From: Agrobacterium vitis
Lineage (GTDB): Bacteria; Pseudomonadota; Alphaproteobacteria; Rhizobiales; Rhizobiaceae
Direction of reading: 5' to 3'
Assembly: GCF_013337045.2 (NCBI RefSeq)
Contig: NZ_CP118259.1
Coordinates: 2,232,001 to 2,296,000, forward strand
Length of the DNA stretch: 64,000 nucleotides
Part shown: piece by piece, positions 1 to 8,717 of the stretch
How the letters are laid out: each line of letters begins with the position of its first letter
Numbering within the stretch: the first letter of the stretch is position 1
Notes under the pieces: generated by a model
The model's database searches: none
The model's input: only the letters and a program-made list of their open reading frames with translations
Told to the model about the DNA's origin: nothing
Translations under genes and position numbers: made by a program

Positions 1-710
1 GTAAAGGCGATCTTGGCGATGCGCGGGCTGGAGGCCAGGGGCTTGCCAGCTTCCAGGCCAAAGCCGTTGACGATATTGAGCACGCCGGGCGGCAGGATGT
101 CGCCGATCAACTCGGCCCAGACGAGAATCGATGCCGGTGTCTGTTCGGCGGGCTTCAACACCACGCAATTGCCGGCAGCAAGAGCGGGTGCCAGCTTCCA
201 GGCGGCCATCAGGATCGGAAAATTCCAGGGAATGATCTGGCCGACGACTCCAAGCGGCTCGTGGAAATGATAGGCAACCGTATCGTGGTCAATCTCACCA
301 ATCGAGCCTTCCTGAGCGCGCACGCAGGCGGCAAAATAGCGGAAATGATCGACGGCCAGCGGAATATCGGCAGCCATGGTTTCACGCAGCGGCTTGCCAT
401 TGTCCCAGGTTTCGGCCCGGGCCAGAAGCTCCAGATTGCTTTCCATCCGGTCGGCAATGCGGTTGAGCATATTGGCGCGCTCGGCAACCGGGGTCTTGCC
501 CCATTTGTCCTTGGCGGCATGGGCGGCGTCCAGCGCCAGATTGATGTCGCGCTCGTCGGAGCGGGCGATATCGCACAGCTTGCCACCGGTGACCGGAGTG
601 GTGTTTTCAAAATACCGACCGCCCACCGGCTCACGCCAGTCGCCACCGATGAAATTGCCGTATTTCAGCTTGAACGGGGTGCTTGCCGTGGTTTGAACCT
701 GAATGTTCAT
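1..710 (-). CDS. NAD(P)-dependent aldehyde dehydrogenase, AcoD/ExaC-like (3' end outside window)
   Basis: Only the N-terminal ~236 codons lie in the window; the frame is open to base 1. The translation begins [11 protein letters not shown] and has the ALDH hallmarks FIGGDW near the N-terminus, the conserved PWNFP segment ([15 protein letters not shown]), and the cofactor-binding LKPAEQTP stretch. The catalytic Cys/Glu half lies beyond the edge. The family oxidises aldehydes such as acetaldehyde to acids with NAD(P)+ in the cytoplasm. The ATG at 710 is preceded by a GGGAGGA ribosome site. The AcoR-like regulator gene lies upstream on the same strand with a strong palindrome between them, which fits acetaldehyde/alcohol-inducible expression, as seen for exaC/acoD genes elsewhere (inference). 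Exact substrate unknown. Confidence 0.9.
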   Translation of the reverse strand, partial: MNIQVQTTASTPFKLKYGNFIGGDWREPVGGRYFENTTPVTGGKLCDIARSDERDINLALDAAHAAKDKWGKTPVAERANMLNRIADRMESNLELLARAETWDNGKPLRETMAADIPLAVDHFRYFAACVRAQEGSIGEIDHDTVAYHFHEPLGVVGQIIPWNFPILMAAWKLAPALAAGNCVVLKPAEQTPASILVWAELIGDILPPGVLNIVNGFGLEAGKPLASSPRIAKIAF

Positions 711-861
711 CTCTCATCCTCCCTGATGAAGGTTCCTGTGGTGATGTTTGTCTTTAGGGAAAACCGGTCCTCCACTTTTCCCCGACAAACTCCAGAACCG
801 TAGGTGGAAGATGCACCCCGCTAAGGCCGGATACCAGCCACGCTTCGCAATGCCGCAGCGC

Positions 862-887
862 ACAGTGTCGCATCGCTGCGACACTGT
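862..887. promoter_or_regulatory. Perfect 11-bp inverted repeat, likely operator of the aldehyde dehydrogenase gene
   Basis: Arms ACAGTGTCGCA (862-872) and TGCGACACTGT (877-887) are exact reverse complements around the 4-nt spacer TCGC. It lies 9 nt past the stop of the AcoR-like regulator and about 150 bp upstream of the aldehyde dehydrogenase start. No T-tract follows on the minus strand, so a binding site is more likely than a terminator. The cognate protein is probably the neighbouring regulator (inference). Confidence 0.6.
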
Positions 888-895
888 TGCGTGCA

Positions 896-1852
896 TTAGT
901 GAATATTAAAACGCTTCATCTTGCGATGCAGGGTCGCCCGGCTGATGCCCAGCAATTGCGCTGCCTGGGAGACATTGCCTTTGGTACGAGACAGGACCCG
1001 GCGCAGCGCCGCCCGTTCGGCTTCATGCAGATCGTCCCCCTCTTCCCCGCGCTTTTCCTTCAGGGCATCGGCGGCAGGCAGACCGGCGGCGATCGCCTGA
1101 TCGTCGATCTGCAATGCCAGCCGCGCCGCCCGCGTTGCGCCCAGCACCAGATCGTCACCGTCCACGGCCAGCAGCGCCGTGGGATTGGCAACCGTGGGGA
1201 TCATGACGATGCGCGCGCCCGCAAACGCCATGCGAAACAGGTTGACCTCGACGCGGAGTGCGGCATCGCGCACCGCCTGGGCGAGAATGGTCATCGACAG
1301 ATCCGTCACATCATGGCGGCAGGTGGAAATGTCGAGCGCGGCGGCAATCTGGCCACGATGGTCGCGGATCGGCGCCGTGGTGCAGCTCAGTGCGATATTG
1401 GCCGAGAGAAAATGCTGGTCGCGGTGGATGATGACCGGGCGCTCATCGGCCAGCGCCGTGCCGATACCATTGGTGCCGACGCTGGCCTCGCTCCATTCCG
1501 TCTGCTGCCAAAGGCCAAGCCTGTGAAAATCCCGGTCGTCGCCAGCCGCGCTGCGCCGCTCAAGCACCACGCCATGACTATCGGCCAGCACCAGGCAGCA
1601 GCCAGAACGCCCGACCGTCGAAAACAGCCGGTCCAACTCCTCGGCGCTGGCGGCGATCAGGTGGTCCATGCGTTGGCGCGCTTCACGGAAAGCCACCGCA
1701 TCCAGGGTGCGCGGCATGGCCGCCTGTTCAGGGTCTAGCCCATGGACATCAAGGCAACGCCGCCAGGACGCGGCAATCGGCGAACTGGCCGCCTTAGACC
1801 CCTGTAACGCCGTCGAATAGACCGTATCGGCATGTTTATAACCGACGCTCAT
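896..1852 (-). CDS. AcoR-like transcriptional regulator (GAF + Fis-type HTH, no AAA+ domain)
   Basis: A 318-aa protein starting MSVGYKHADTVYS. Residues ~60-215 form a GAF-like sensor region containing the ASVGTNGIGTAL segment typical of AcoR-family regulators. The C-terminus (~275-318) is a Fis-type helix-turn-helix (GNVSQAAQLLGISRATLHRK). Canonical AcoR proteins are ~600+ aa and carry a sigma-54-contacting AAA+ ATPase between these parts; here it is absent, with no Walker A or GAFTGA motif. The start at 1852 is chosen because GGGAGGAG lies a few bases upstream; an upstream in-frame ATG would add 40 residues of non-conserved sequence. It precedes an aldehyde dehydrogenase gene on the same strand and probably controls it. 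Confidence 0.8.
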   Translation of the reverse strand: MSVGYKHADTVYSTALQGSKAASSPIAASWRRCLDVHGLDPEQAAMPRTLDAVAFREARQRMDHLIAASAEELDRLFSTVGRSGCCLVLADSHGVVLERRSAAGDDRDFHRLGLWQQTEWSEASVGTNGIGTALADERPVIIHRDQHFLSANIALSCTTAPIRDHRGQIAAALDISTCRHDVTDLSMTILAQAVRDAALRVEVNLFRMAFAGARIVMIPTVANPTALLAVDGDDLVLGATRAARLALQIDDQAIAAGLPAADALKEKRGEEGDDLHEAERAALRRVLSRTKGNVSQAAQLLGISRATLHRKMKRFNIH

Positions 1853-2218
1853 ATGCTCCTCCCAAAGCAAATTCACATCTCTCTGGACTATCATGAACCT
1901 TTGCGGGCAGGATGGCAATCGACAGGAATGACGCAAGTTGCAGCCAAAACAGGTGGGACGGCTGCATCCCATGCTCGAAAAAAGCCCGGGATCGCTTGCA
2001 TCCTTGGCACTTTCATACTATAGCGCCCCCGTCCGCGCAGACACCCTTGGAGGCAATGCGGATGAAATTGTGACGGCTGCTATATGTTTCCTTCAATCCT
2101 GAACGGTTGGAGTGAAATGATGCGGCAGATTTAAAAACCGGCACCGTTTCCAGTTTCAATCCGGAATTTCAAAGACAAAACCGGCTGAAACTCTCCAGTA
2201 ACATCGAAAGGAAATGCC
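1853..2218. other. Intergenic region upstream of rplY
   Basis: 366 bp between the divergent AcoR-like gene and rplY. It must hold both promoters. I see no convincing small gene or RNA. A GAAAGGA ribosome-binding sequence sits just before the rplY ATG. Confidence 0.5.
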
Positions 2219-2818
2219 ATGAGCCACGCATCTTACGAGCTCAAGGCCGAAACGCGCGAACGGGTTGGTAAGGGGTCCTCCCGTGAACTTCGCCGCAACG
2301 GTCTCATTCCCGCTGTCATCTATGGTGACAAGCAGGCTCCCATTGCCATCACCCTGAACACCAATGAAGTCACCAAGCGTATTCACGCTGGCGGTTTCAT
2401 GACCACGGTGGCGACCATTGAAGTCAACGGCGAAAAGATCCGCGTCCTGCCCAAGGACTACCAGCTGGATCCGGTCCGCGACTTCACCATGCATATCGAC
2501 TTCCTGCGCGTTTCCGCAAACAGCCAGGTCACGGTTGCCGTGCCTGTGCGTTTCGTCAATGAAGAGAAGTCCGCCATCAAGACCGGCGCTGTCCTCAACA
2601 TCGTGCGCCACGACGTCGAGTTGCAGGTTCCGGCCAACAACATTCCAGAAGCCATCACCTTCGATCTGGAAGGCCTGAAGATCGGCGACAGCGTGCATAT
2701 CTCTGCCGTCAAGCTGCCTTCTGGTGTGACCCCTGTCATCACCGACCGCGACTTCACCATCGCAACTCTCGTTGCTCCGGATGTTGACGCTGCCGACGAA
2801 GAAGCCACCGAAGAATAA
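2219..2818 (+). CDS. rplY: 50S ribosomal protein L25 (general stress protein Ctc type)
   Basis: A 199-aa protein of the long, two-domain L25/TL5 (Ctc) type. Residues 1-~93 form the 5S-rRNA-binding L25 domain ([20 protein letters not shown], then [10 protein letters not shown]), and ~100-188 form the C-terminal beta domain ([15 protein letters not shown]). It ends in an acidic tail ([12 protein letters not shown]). It binds 5S rRNA in the large ribosomal subunit. The ATG at 2219 has a GAAAGGA Shine-Dalgarno sequence, and a strong rho-independent terminator follows at 2846-2875. In many alphaproteobacteria rplY is followed directly by pth; here pth is about 3.7 kb downstream, separated by a c-di-GMP gene and a binding-protein gene. 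Confidence 0.97.
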   Translation: MSHASYELKAETRERVGKGSSRELRRNGLIPAVIYGDKQAPIAITLNTNEVTKRIHAGGFMTTVATIEVNGEKIRVLPKDYQLDPVRDFTMHIDFLRVSANSQVTVAVPVRFVNEEKSAIKTGAVLNIVRHDVELQVPANNIPEAITFDLEGLKIGDSVHISAVKLPSGVTPVITDRDFTIATLVAPDVDAADEEATEE

Positions 2819-2845
2819 TCGACCTACTCGTTTAGAGTGATCGAT

Positions 2846-2875
2846 AAACCCGCCCTTTACCGGGCGGGTTTTTTT
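2846..2875 (+). terminator. Rho-independent terminator of rplY
   Basis: The stem AAACCCGCCC / GGGCGGGTTT closes a 6-nt loop and is followed by a run of T's (2869-2875). It starts 28 bp after the rplY stop. Confidence 0.93.
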
Positions 2876-3203
2876 GTGCCTTCAGATATCCGGTTCATGA
2901 TAAAACTTTACGGCAAAAGCTTCGACACTGGCACGGCCAATCGAACCGTGTTCTTTTCGTCCATAGCGGGTAACTTTGCACAAAAGTCGCAAATAACTTT
3001 GCGTAAAGTTGCAAATCTCCTTTATGACTTCAGTCATCGTTAACGTATCGCATGGAATCCTGCCCCCAAATAAGAGAAGAACCAGGGGCCGTGGGGTTGT
3101 ATTGTTTCATCCCTATTCATTTTCCAGCACCGCTCAGCAAATACGATGGAAAAATGTTTAATATTACATCTATTGGTTGCCATTTGAGTTTGCACACCGT
3201 CGG
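2876..3203. other. Intergenic region between rplY terminator and the GGDEF-EAL gene
   Basis: About 330 bp, more AT-rich than its surroundings. AACTTTGC occurs twice (2972-2979 and 2995-3002), and the second copy is part of an inverted repeat AACTTT-GCGT-AAAGTT (2995-3010). This may be a binding site for a regulator of the downstream gene, but no known motif is recognised. No gene seen. Confidence 0.35.
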
Positions 3204-5615
3204 ATGCGATCGATGACCCGGTCGGTGGAGCAGCGCTTCCTTGCATTGGTGGCCGGAACGGTGTTCGTTTGCGTGGTGCCACTGTTTCTGCTGTTTCTCT
3301 GGCTGTCGTCGCAGCGGGCCGAAACCGACCAGCAAAACAGCGCTGCCGTGCTGCTGGCTGCCAATGCCCAGGCACTCGCCAAGCCACTTTGGGATTTCGA
3401 TGCCGAAAGCGTTCGCCAGATCAGCGCTGCTCTGGTCTCCAGCGGCGAGATCGCGCGGGTTACGGTTTCTGATCTGACCGGCAATATCCGCATCGACATG
3501 CCGCAAACACTGGCGCCGGCAAAAACACTTGCCTCCCTGTCCCAAACCATCGTCTACCAGCATCAGGATGGACCGAAAACCGTCGGCACCATTACGCTTT
3601 CCTTTCAAAAGCACGGCCTGTTTGCCAGCATTCGCCGCACTGAAGGCGTGTTCATTGCCATCTTCATCCTCTCAATGATTGTGGTCATCCTGGCGGCTAT
3701 CGTCGGAAACCGGATAATGGTCATGAGACCGCTGATACAACTGACCGCCGCCATCGAAGCCACGCGTAGGCTTGGTTCCCGCCGTTCGGTCGATTGGCAT
3801 TCCAATGATGAGATGGGACGGCTGGCGCAGAGCTTTAACGCCATGCAATCCAAGCTCCAGCAGGAAGAAATCGACCTGAAACAGGCGCACCGGTTGGCAA
3901 CCGACATCTACCATGCCACGCCGGCCATGCTGTTTTCCGTCGATGCCGATGACCGCATTACCGGCATCAGCGACTACTGGACATCGGTGACGGGCTATCA
4001 CCGCGAAGACATCATCGGCCTCAGTTTTGAAAGCCTGATCACAATCGGGGCCCGTCAAGCCTACCGGGAAGTCAAACGGGATAGCGAAATCGGCCTGCAA
4101 CAGCAATATACTACCAAATTCATCTGCGCCGACGGACGGATCATGGATGTCCTGGTTGTCGAATCCGGCAATGCCACACCGATGGCGCAGTCCAACCTTT
4201 CGCTGAGCGTCATGACTGACATCACCGCCCTTAAGCAATCGGAGGCACGCAATCGGCGCCAGGCAATGACCGATCATCTGACCGGACTTCTCAACCGCCA
4301 GGGTTTCGAGAACGAACTGGATGTGCAGATCGAGGCAACCGACCGCCAGGGCGGTTCACTTGCCTGCCTGTTCGTCGATCTCGACCGGTTCAAATGGATC
4401 AATGACAATCTCGGCCATCATGCCGGCGACACGACCCTGAAAATTCTGGTGGACATGATCGTCCACCTCCTGCCGGAAAACTCGGTGGCCGCCCGCATCG
4501 GCGGCGACGAATTCGCCATCCTGCTGCGTGCCGACGATTGCGAGGCCGCTGCCCGCGCCATGGCCAACGATATTTGCGGGATTTTCGAAACCCCCTTCAT
4601 CGTCAAGGGCACCGCCACAAGACTGAGCGCCAGCATCGGCATCGCGCTTTATCCGCAGCACGCCGAGACAGCGACGGAACTGCTGCAAAAGGCCGACATG
4701 GCCATGTATAATCGCAAGCGCGACGGAAAGAACGGCTTCCAGATCTTCGACGACAGCATCGGCAACACCACCCGCCGCCGCGCCGAGATCGAGCAGATGA
4801 TCGAGCAGGCGTTGAGCAATGACTGGCTCGATGCCTTCTTGCAGCCGATCATTGACCTGCAAAGCGGCAAGACGGTCGGCTACGAGGCCCTGATGCGCCT
4901 GCGCCATCCCGTCCATGGCATCATGACACCGACCGAAATCATCAGTCTGGCCGAGGAAACCGGCACCATTCACGATATCGGCAAGCAGGTTTTCGATAAG
5001 GCTCTGGATCACTTTACCCGGCTTTCCGCTCTCAGTGGCGACACCACCTCCTACCTGGCGCTGAATGTCTCGCCAACGCAGATCGATGCCAGCCTGCTGG
5101 TCTGGCTTGCCAGCGCCGTGCATCTTTTCAACATCGACCCATCGCGGATCATCATCGAGATCACGGAAGCGACGTTGCTCCACGACAGCCCGCATATCCA
5201 GACAGTCCTCCAAAAAATCGGTGATTTTGGCTGCCGCATTGCGCTGGACGATTTCGGTACCGGATATTCCTCGCTCAGCTATCTCAGCCGCTTCCCGGTC
5301 AATATCATCAAGATCGACCAATCCTTCATCCGCTCCATGACCGGCGACACCCCGGATCTGCGCGAGCGCAGCCGCATGTTGATCGAAGGCATTGCTGCTA
5401 TCTCACATAAGATGAAATGCACCGTGGTGGCCGAGGGTATCGAGACCAAGGAACAATGGCGAGCACTACAGGCGATCGGTGTGGATTACGGCCAAGGCTA
5501 TCTGTTCGATCGGCCCTTGTCCTTCGAAGACCTGCAAGCCCGTTTCGGGGCCAATGGCACGACGCCGCCAAAAGCCACGGCCATTGCCAGGATTGGACAG
5601 CGGACAACGGGGTAG
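3204..5615 (+). CDS. Membrane-bound GGDEF-EAL cyclic-di-GMP enzyme with periplasmic sensor, HAMP and PAS domains
   Basis: About 803 aa from the ATG at 3204 (a TTG at 3177 would add 9 residues; neither has a strong ribosome site). Order: TM1 ~11-34, periplasmic sensor ~35-147, TM2 ~148-170, HAMP ~171-223, PAS ~232-345, GGDEF ~352-515, EAL ~530-790. The catalytic signature GGDEF is intact (~433-437), and the EAL domain keeps EALMR, DDFGTGYSS and VAEGIET. No RxxD inhibitory site is evident before GGDEF. Both synthesis and breakdown of c-di-GMP are therefore possible on sequence, but which activity dominates cannot be told. The next gene, 69 bp on, encodes a periplasmic binding protein that could feed a signal to the sensor domain (inference). 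Confidence 0.93.
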   Translation: MRSMTRSVEQRFLALVAGTVFVCVVPLFLLFLWLSSQRAETDQQNSAAVLLAANAQALAKPLWDFDAESVRQISAALVSSGEIARVTVSDLTGNIRIDMPQTLAPAKTLASLSQTIVYQHQDGPKTVGTITLSFQKHGLFASIRRTEGVFIAIFILSMIVVILAAIVGNRIMVMRPLIQLTAAIEATRRLGSRRSVDWHSNDEMGRLAQSFNAMQSKLQQEEIDLKQAHRLATDIYHATPAMLFSVDADDRITGISDYWTSVTGYHREDIIGLSFESLITIGARQAYREVKRDSEIGLQQQYTTKFICADGRIMDVLVVESGNATPMAQSNLSLSVMTDITALKQSEARNRRQAMTDHLTGLLNRQGFENELDVQIEATDRQGGSLACLFVDLDRFKWINDNLGHHAGDTTLKILVDMIVHLLPENSVAARIGGDEFAILLRADDCEAAARAMANDICGIFETPFIVKGTATRLSASIGIALYPQHAETATELLQKADMAMYNRKRDGKNGFQIFDDSIGNTTRRRAEIEQMIEQALSNDWLDAFLQPIIDLQSGKTVGYEALMRLRHPVHGIMTPTEIISLAEETGTIHDIGKQVFDKALDHFTRLSALSGDTTSYLALNVSPTQIDASLLVWLASAVHLFNIDPSRIIIEITEATLLHDSPHIQTVLQKIGDFGCRIALDDFGTGYSSLSYLSRFPVNIIKIDQSFIRSMTGDTPDLRERSRMLIEGIAAISHKMKCTVVAEGIETKEQWRALQAIGVDYGQGYLFDRPLSFEDLQARFGANGTTPPKATAIARIGQRTTG

Positions 5616-5684
5616 GACGAGACAGCCCAAGCTGCCATTTCAGCAGGACAAGCACAACCAGTCACAATCTAAAGGAGGCCGAAG

Positions 5685-6425
5685 ATGGGCTGTCGAAGAA
5701 GTGCATTCCGCCTTGCCGCCCTGTCCTCCCTGGTGTTTATGACCACCACAGCCATGGCGCAGAACAGTATCGTCTTCACCACGGAAGATTACCCTCCTTA
5801 CAATTTCAGGGAAAACGACGTGGACAAGGGCGTCGGCTACGAGCAAGTCGTCATGATCATGAAGGATCTGTCGATCCCCTATACAATCGAGATGATGCCC
5901 TGGGCCCGCGCCATCGCGATGGCCGAAACCGAGCAGATGACCTGCGTGTTTACCGCAGCCCATATCCCCGAGCGCGATAGCCGCTTCAAGTGGGTCGAGC
6001 CGCTGGCCATCGATCGCAATATCATCATGAGCCGCAAGGACTCCGGCATTCGGGTGCGCAATGTCGAAGAGGCCCGTAAGTATATTGTCGGCACCCAGCG
6101 CGACGACTACACTCAGGCCCTTCTGGAACGGCATGGTTTTCCCAGAATCGACCTCGCCTCCAACCTCGATCTGACCATTAAGAAACTGGAAAGCGACCGG
6201 ATCGATCTCATGCCGGTCTCGGAGAAATTCTATCACAAGCTGGTGGCCGAAGGTCATCCTCTGGAACAACAATTCGTACTGACCGAGCAGAAATTCGCCA
6301 TTGCCTGCAACAAGTCCCTGCCCGATTCCCTGATCGGGCAAATGCAACAAGCGCTTGATCGACTGATTGCCGACGGCACGCAAGCCAGGCTTTCGCGAGA
6401 ATATGGTCTGTTACAGCCTCAGTAG
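5685..6425 (+). CDS. Periplasmic solute-binding protein, family 3 (amino-acid type), without transporter genes
   Basis: A 246-aa protein. Residues 1-25 are a signal peptide ending AMA before QNSIVFTTEDYPPYNF, the typical N-terminal strand of family-3 binding proteins. The later segments (DLTIKKLESDRIDLMPVS; SLIGQMQQALDRLIADGT) fit the two-lobed PBPb fold. A near-perfect Shine-Dalgarno AAAGGAGG at 5671-5678 precedes the ATG. No permease or ATPase gene is adjacent. It follows the membrane GGDEF-EAL gene by 69 bp on the same strand, so it may be a sensory rather than a transport component. Ligand unknown. Confidence 0.85.
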   Translation: MGCRRSAFRLAALSSLVFMTTTAMAQNSIVFTTEDYPPYNFRENDVDKGVGYEQVVMIMKDLSIPYTIEMMPWARAIAMAETEQMTCVFTAAHIPERDSRFKWVEPLAIDRNIIMSRKDSGIRVRNVEEARKYIVGTQRDDYTQALLERHGFPRIDLASNLDLTIKKLESDRIDLMPVSEKFYHKLVAEGHPLEQQFVLTEQKFAIACNKSLPDSLIGQMQQALDRLIADGTQARLSREYGLLQPQ

Positions 6426-6501
6426 CCATCGCAATCGGGGTTGACATGTCGGTCATTTCGCTGTCGTGAAGACCAACCGAAATACGTTCGTGGAAAATGC
6501 G

Positions 6502-7215
6502 ATGATCGTTCTTGCAGGGCTTGGCAATCCCGGCTCCCAATATGCCGGCAACCGCCACAATATCGGCTTCATGGCGCTCGACGCCATCCACCGCCGTCAC
6601 GGCTTTTCGCCCTGGTCGAAGAAATTCAAGGCCGAGATTGCCGATGGCACGCTGGCAGGCGAAAAAGTCCTGCTGATCAAGCCGCAGACCTTCATGAACC
6701 TGTCGGGCGAATCGGTCGGCGAAGCGCTGCGCTTCTACAAGCTTGGCCCCGAACAGCTGGTGGCGATCTACGATGAGCTGGATCTTCTTCCCGGCAAGGC
6801 TCGCATCAAGCTGGGCGGCGGCCATGGTGGTCATAATGGCATCAAGTCGCTGGATGCCCATTGCGGCCTGAACTACCGCCGCCTGCGGCTTGGCATCGGC
6901 CATCCCGGCGATAAATCCCGGGTCCAGGCGCATGTGCTGGGCGATTTCGGCAAGCTCGACGCCGAATGGCTCGACCCGCTGCTGGAAACGCTGGCCGAAA
7001 ACGCCGACATGCTGGTGCGCGGTGAAGACAGCCAGTTGATGAACAAACTGGCGCTCTCCACCGGAGCCAAGCCGGAAGAAGAAAAGCCCAAGCCCGCCAA
7101 ACCGGCTAAATCCCACATTCATCAGGCCCGCAATGGGGTCCAACCGAAAAAGCTGCCGGAAACCGGGCCGATGGCTGAGATGTTGAAGAAGATGTTTGGG
7201 CCGAAGAAGGATTAG
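6502..7215 (+). CDS. pth: Peptidyl-tRNA hydrolase
   Basis: 237 aa from the ATG at 6502 (an in-frame ATG at 6466 would add 12 non-conserved residues). It frees tRNA from peptidyl-tRNA dropped by ribosomes. Motifs: N-terminal [16 protein letters not shown] with the catalytic His at residue 19, [16 protein letters not shown] with the catalytic Asp, and [16 protein letters not shown] Lys/Pro-rich C-terminal extension of ~45 residues ([10 protein letters not shown]...[11 protein letters not shown]) goes beyond the E. coli enzyme (194 aa); I recall similar tails in rhizobial homologues. The YcxB-like gene follows after 3 bp, suggesting read-through. Confidence 0.96.
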   Translation: MIVLAGLGNPGSQYAGNRHNIGFMALDAIHRRHGFSPWSKKFKAEIADGTLAGEKVLLIKPQTFMNLSGESVGEALRFYKLGPEQLVAIYDELDLLPGKARIKLGGGHGGHNGIKSLDAHCGLNYRRLRLGIGHPGDKSRVQAHVLGDFGKLDAEWLDPLLETLAENADMLVRGEDSQLMNKLALSTGAKPEEEKPKPAKPAKSHIHQARNGVQPKKLPETGPMAEMLKKMFGPKKD

Positions 7216-7218
7216 GAA

Positions 7219-7782
7219 ATGTCTGTTCAGGAGCAGGTAGAGTGGGGCATTTTCGACACTCTTACCGTCGATTGTCAATTTTTTGAAAAAGACATTGGGT
7301 CAGGCTACAAGCTTTATTCGAGAAGTAAAATTAAAATCAGAAAAATATTAATATATTTTTTCTGCTATAGCGCACTGTATTACGTCGCGGGAATTTTGCT
7401 CAACGGCGAGCAAAACGATTTCGATTTTGTCAGCTTTATTTTTATAAATCTTGGATTCATCGTTCTTCTCTTATCCATCGTAAGGATGGTAGGTCATCGA
7501 AGAGTGAAAGCCTATTTTCGCGCAATGCCCTCTGCCAACCGTCCCGCCAAATTGGGCTGGGACGCGGACGGATTCTACATCGCCACTGCAACGAGTCGGA
7601 TTTTCTATCCCTGGAGCGATTTCCAGTCTTGGGCCGAAGACAAAACGGTCCTCGCGCTACTGTTTGCGGCGCCAATGATAATCCCGTTGCCGAAACGCGC
7701 CCTGACAGACCAGCAACTGGCAGAACTCAAGGCTCATATTCAGGCATCAACCTTGCCGAGAGCCAAACTGTTTCCAATTTGA
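7219..7782 (+). CDS. YcxB-like membrane protein of unknown function
   Basis: 187 aa. Two membrane segments are visible (~43-61, ILIYFFCYSALYYVAGILL, and ~72-91, FIFINLGFIVLLLSIVRMVG). The cytoplasmic C-terminal domain carries the pattern of the YcxB-like family (YPWSDFQSW then ALLFAAPMIIPLPKRALTD). Function is unknown for this family. The gene starts 3 bp after pth and is clearly AT-richer in its first half (7319-7460) than the surrounding genes, suggesting later acquisition or relaxed constraint. Alternative: another small PH-like-domain membrane protein. Confidence 0.75.
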   Translation: MSVQEQVEWGIFDTLTVDCQFFEKDIGSGYKLYSRSKIKIRKILIYFFCYSALYYVAGILLNGEQNDFDFVSFIFINLGFIVLLLSIVRMVGHRRVKAYFRAMPSANRPAKLGWDADGFYIATATSRIFYPWSDFQSWAEDKTVLALLFAAPMIIPLPKRALTDQQLAELKAHIQASTLPRAKLFPI

Positions 7783-7798
7783 GATCGAGGGGTATCCG

Positions 7799-8248
7799 AT
7801 GTCCAATGCGATTACCGTCCGCCCCGCAACGTTCAATGATCTGGAGGCATTGCTAGCACTTTACAAAGACTTGAGCAGCAACAACAATTTTGACGCCGCT
7901 GAACGAGTGCATGACACCTATGCAGCTATTCTCTCCCACCCTGGCCTGACCGTTTTCATGGCTCTCGACCGTGAAAGACCCGTAGCAACGGCAAGTTTGC
8001 TGATAACCCCCAACCTGACGCGCGGTTGCCGGCCTTATGCACTGATCGAGAATGTCGTAAGTGCCGAGAGCCATCGAGGCAAGGGCTATGGCCGAGCGGT
8101 CGTTCTCCATGCCATCGACGCCGCCTGGAATGCTGACTGCTATAAGGTCATGCTGCTGACAGGCAGCACACGTCCCGAAATCCACCGCTTCTACGAAGCC
8201 TGCGGCTTTCTCCAGAACAAGACCGGCTATCAGTTCCGCCGTACGTGA
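7799..8248 (+). CDS. GNAT family N-acetyltransferase
   Basis: 149 aa. The fold-defining acetyl-CoA loop is present as VVSAESHRGKGYGRAVV (V/I-x-x-x-x-R-G-x-G-x-G/A), followed by the late GNAT strand and helix EIHRFYEACGFLQNKTGYQF. The N-terminus (AITVRPATFNDLEALLALYKDL) is also typical. It is expected to transfer an acetyl group from acetyl-CoA to an amine; substrate not predictable. It sits 16 bp after the YcxB-like gene on the same strand and converges on clpS with only 3 bp between the stops. Confidence 0.88.
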   Translation: MSNAITVRPATFNDLEALLALYKDLSSNNNFDAAERVHDTYAAILSHPGLTVFMALDRERPVATASLLITPNLTRGCRPYALIENVVSAESHRGKGYGRAVVLHAIDAAWNADCYKVMLLTGSTRPEIHRFYEACGFLQNKTGYQFRRT

Positions 8249-8251
8249 TGC

Positions 8252-8563
8252 CTATTCTTCCGGCTCAATGGTAAACAGCAGCGGAAACCCTGCTTCCTTG
8301 GCGAGATCATTGGCCTCAGTGGATTTGGTCTCGGCGATGTCGCGGGTGCAGACCACCACCACCGCCGAGCCAAAACGGTGAGCGGTCATCATCACGCGGT
8401 TGCCGGTTTCCTCGCTCATCCGGAACACGGCTTTCAGCACGATGGTCACGAATTCGCGCGGAGTGTAATCATCATTGGTCAGGATGACCTTGTAGAGCCT
8501 GGGCTGCTCCAGCTTTGGCCTGGTTTTCACCTTTGGCTGCCCGACAATGACTTTTTGAGGCAT
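8252..8563 (-). CDS. clpS: ATP-dependent Clp protease adaptor ClpS (ClpS2-like)
   Basis: 103 aa from the ATG at 8563 (an upstream ATG at 8668 would add 35 unrelated residues). ClpS hands N-degron substrates to ClpAP. Recognisable residues: LYKVILTNDDYTPREFV with the amino-group-binding NDD (30-32), the pocket His in AHRFG (62), and the AETK segment. The residue matching E. coli Met40, part of the side-chain pocket, is Arg36 here (YTPREF rather than YTPMEF). Alphaproteobacteria often have two ClpS proteins, and this one resembles the second, more selective type (ClpS2), though that assignment is from memory. Confidence 0.93.
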   Translation of the reverse strand: MPQKVIVGQPKVKTRPKLEQPRLYKVILTNDDYTPREFVTIVLKAVFRMSEETGNRVMMTAHRFGSAVVVVCTRDIAETKSTEANDLAKEAGFPLLFTIEPEE

Positions 8564-8717
8564 TGGCAACTCCCATCGGCACACGCTCGCGTTACCATAA
8601 TGCGAACTGCTTCCGGCTTCAAGCAATTGGCGCCAAGAAGCGGCAAAGCCTTGACCGGGCCGTTCCATTCCCCCATAGGCAAGGCAACAAAACCTTTACT
8701 GAGCACGGAAAACACCC

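Noticed and set aside
819..841. Possible sigma-54 promoter (GG-N10-GC) upstream of the aldehyde dehydrogenase
   Set aside because: TGGC is present but the -12 part lacks TTGC, and the neighbouring regulator has no sigma-54-activating domain.
862..887. Terminator of the AcoR-like gene
   Set aside because: Good hairpin but no T-tract on the minus strand; an operator explains it better.
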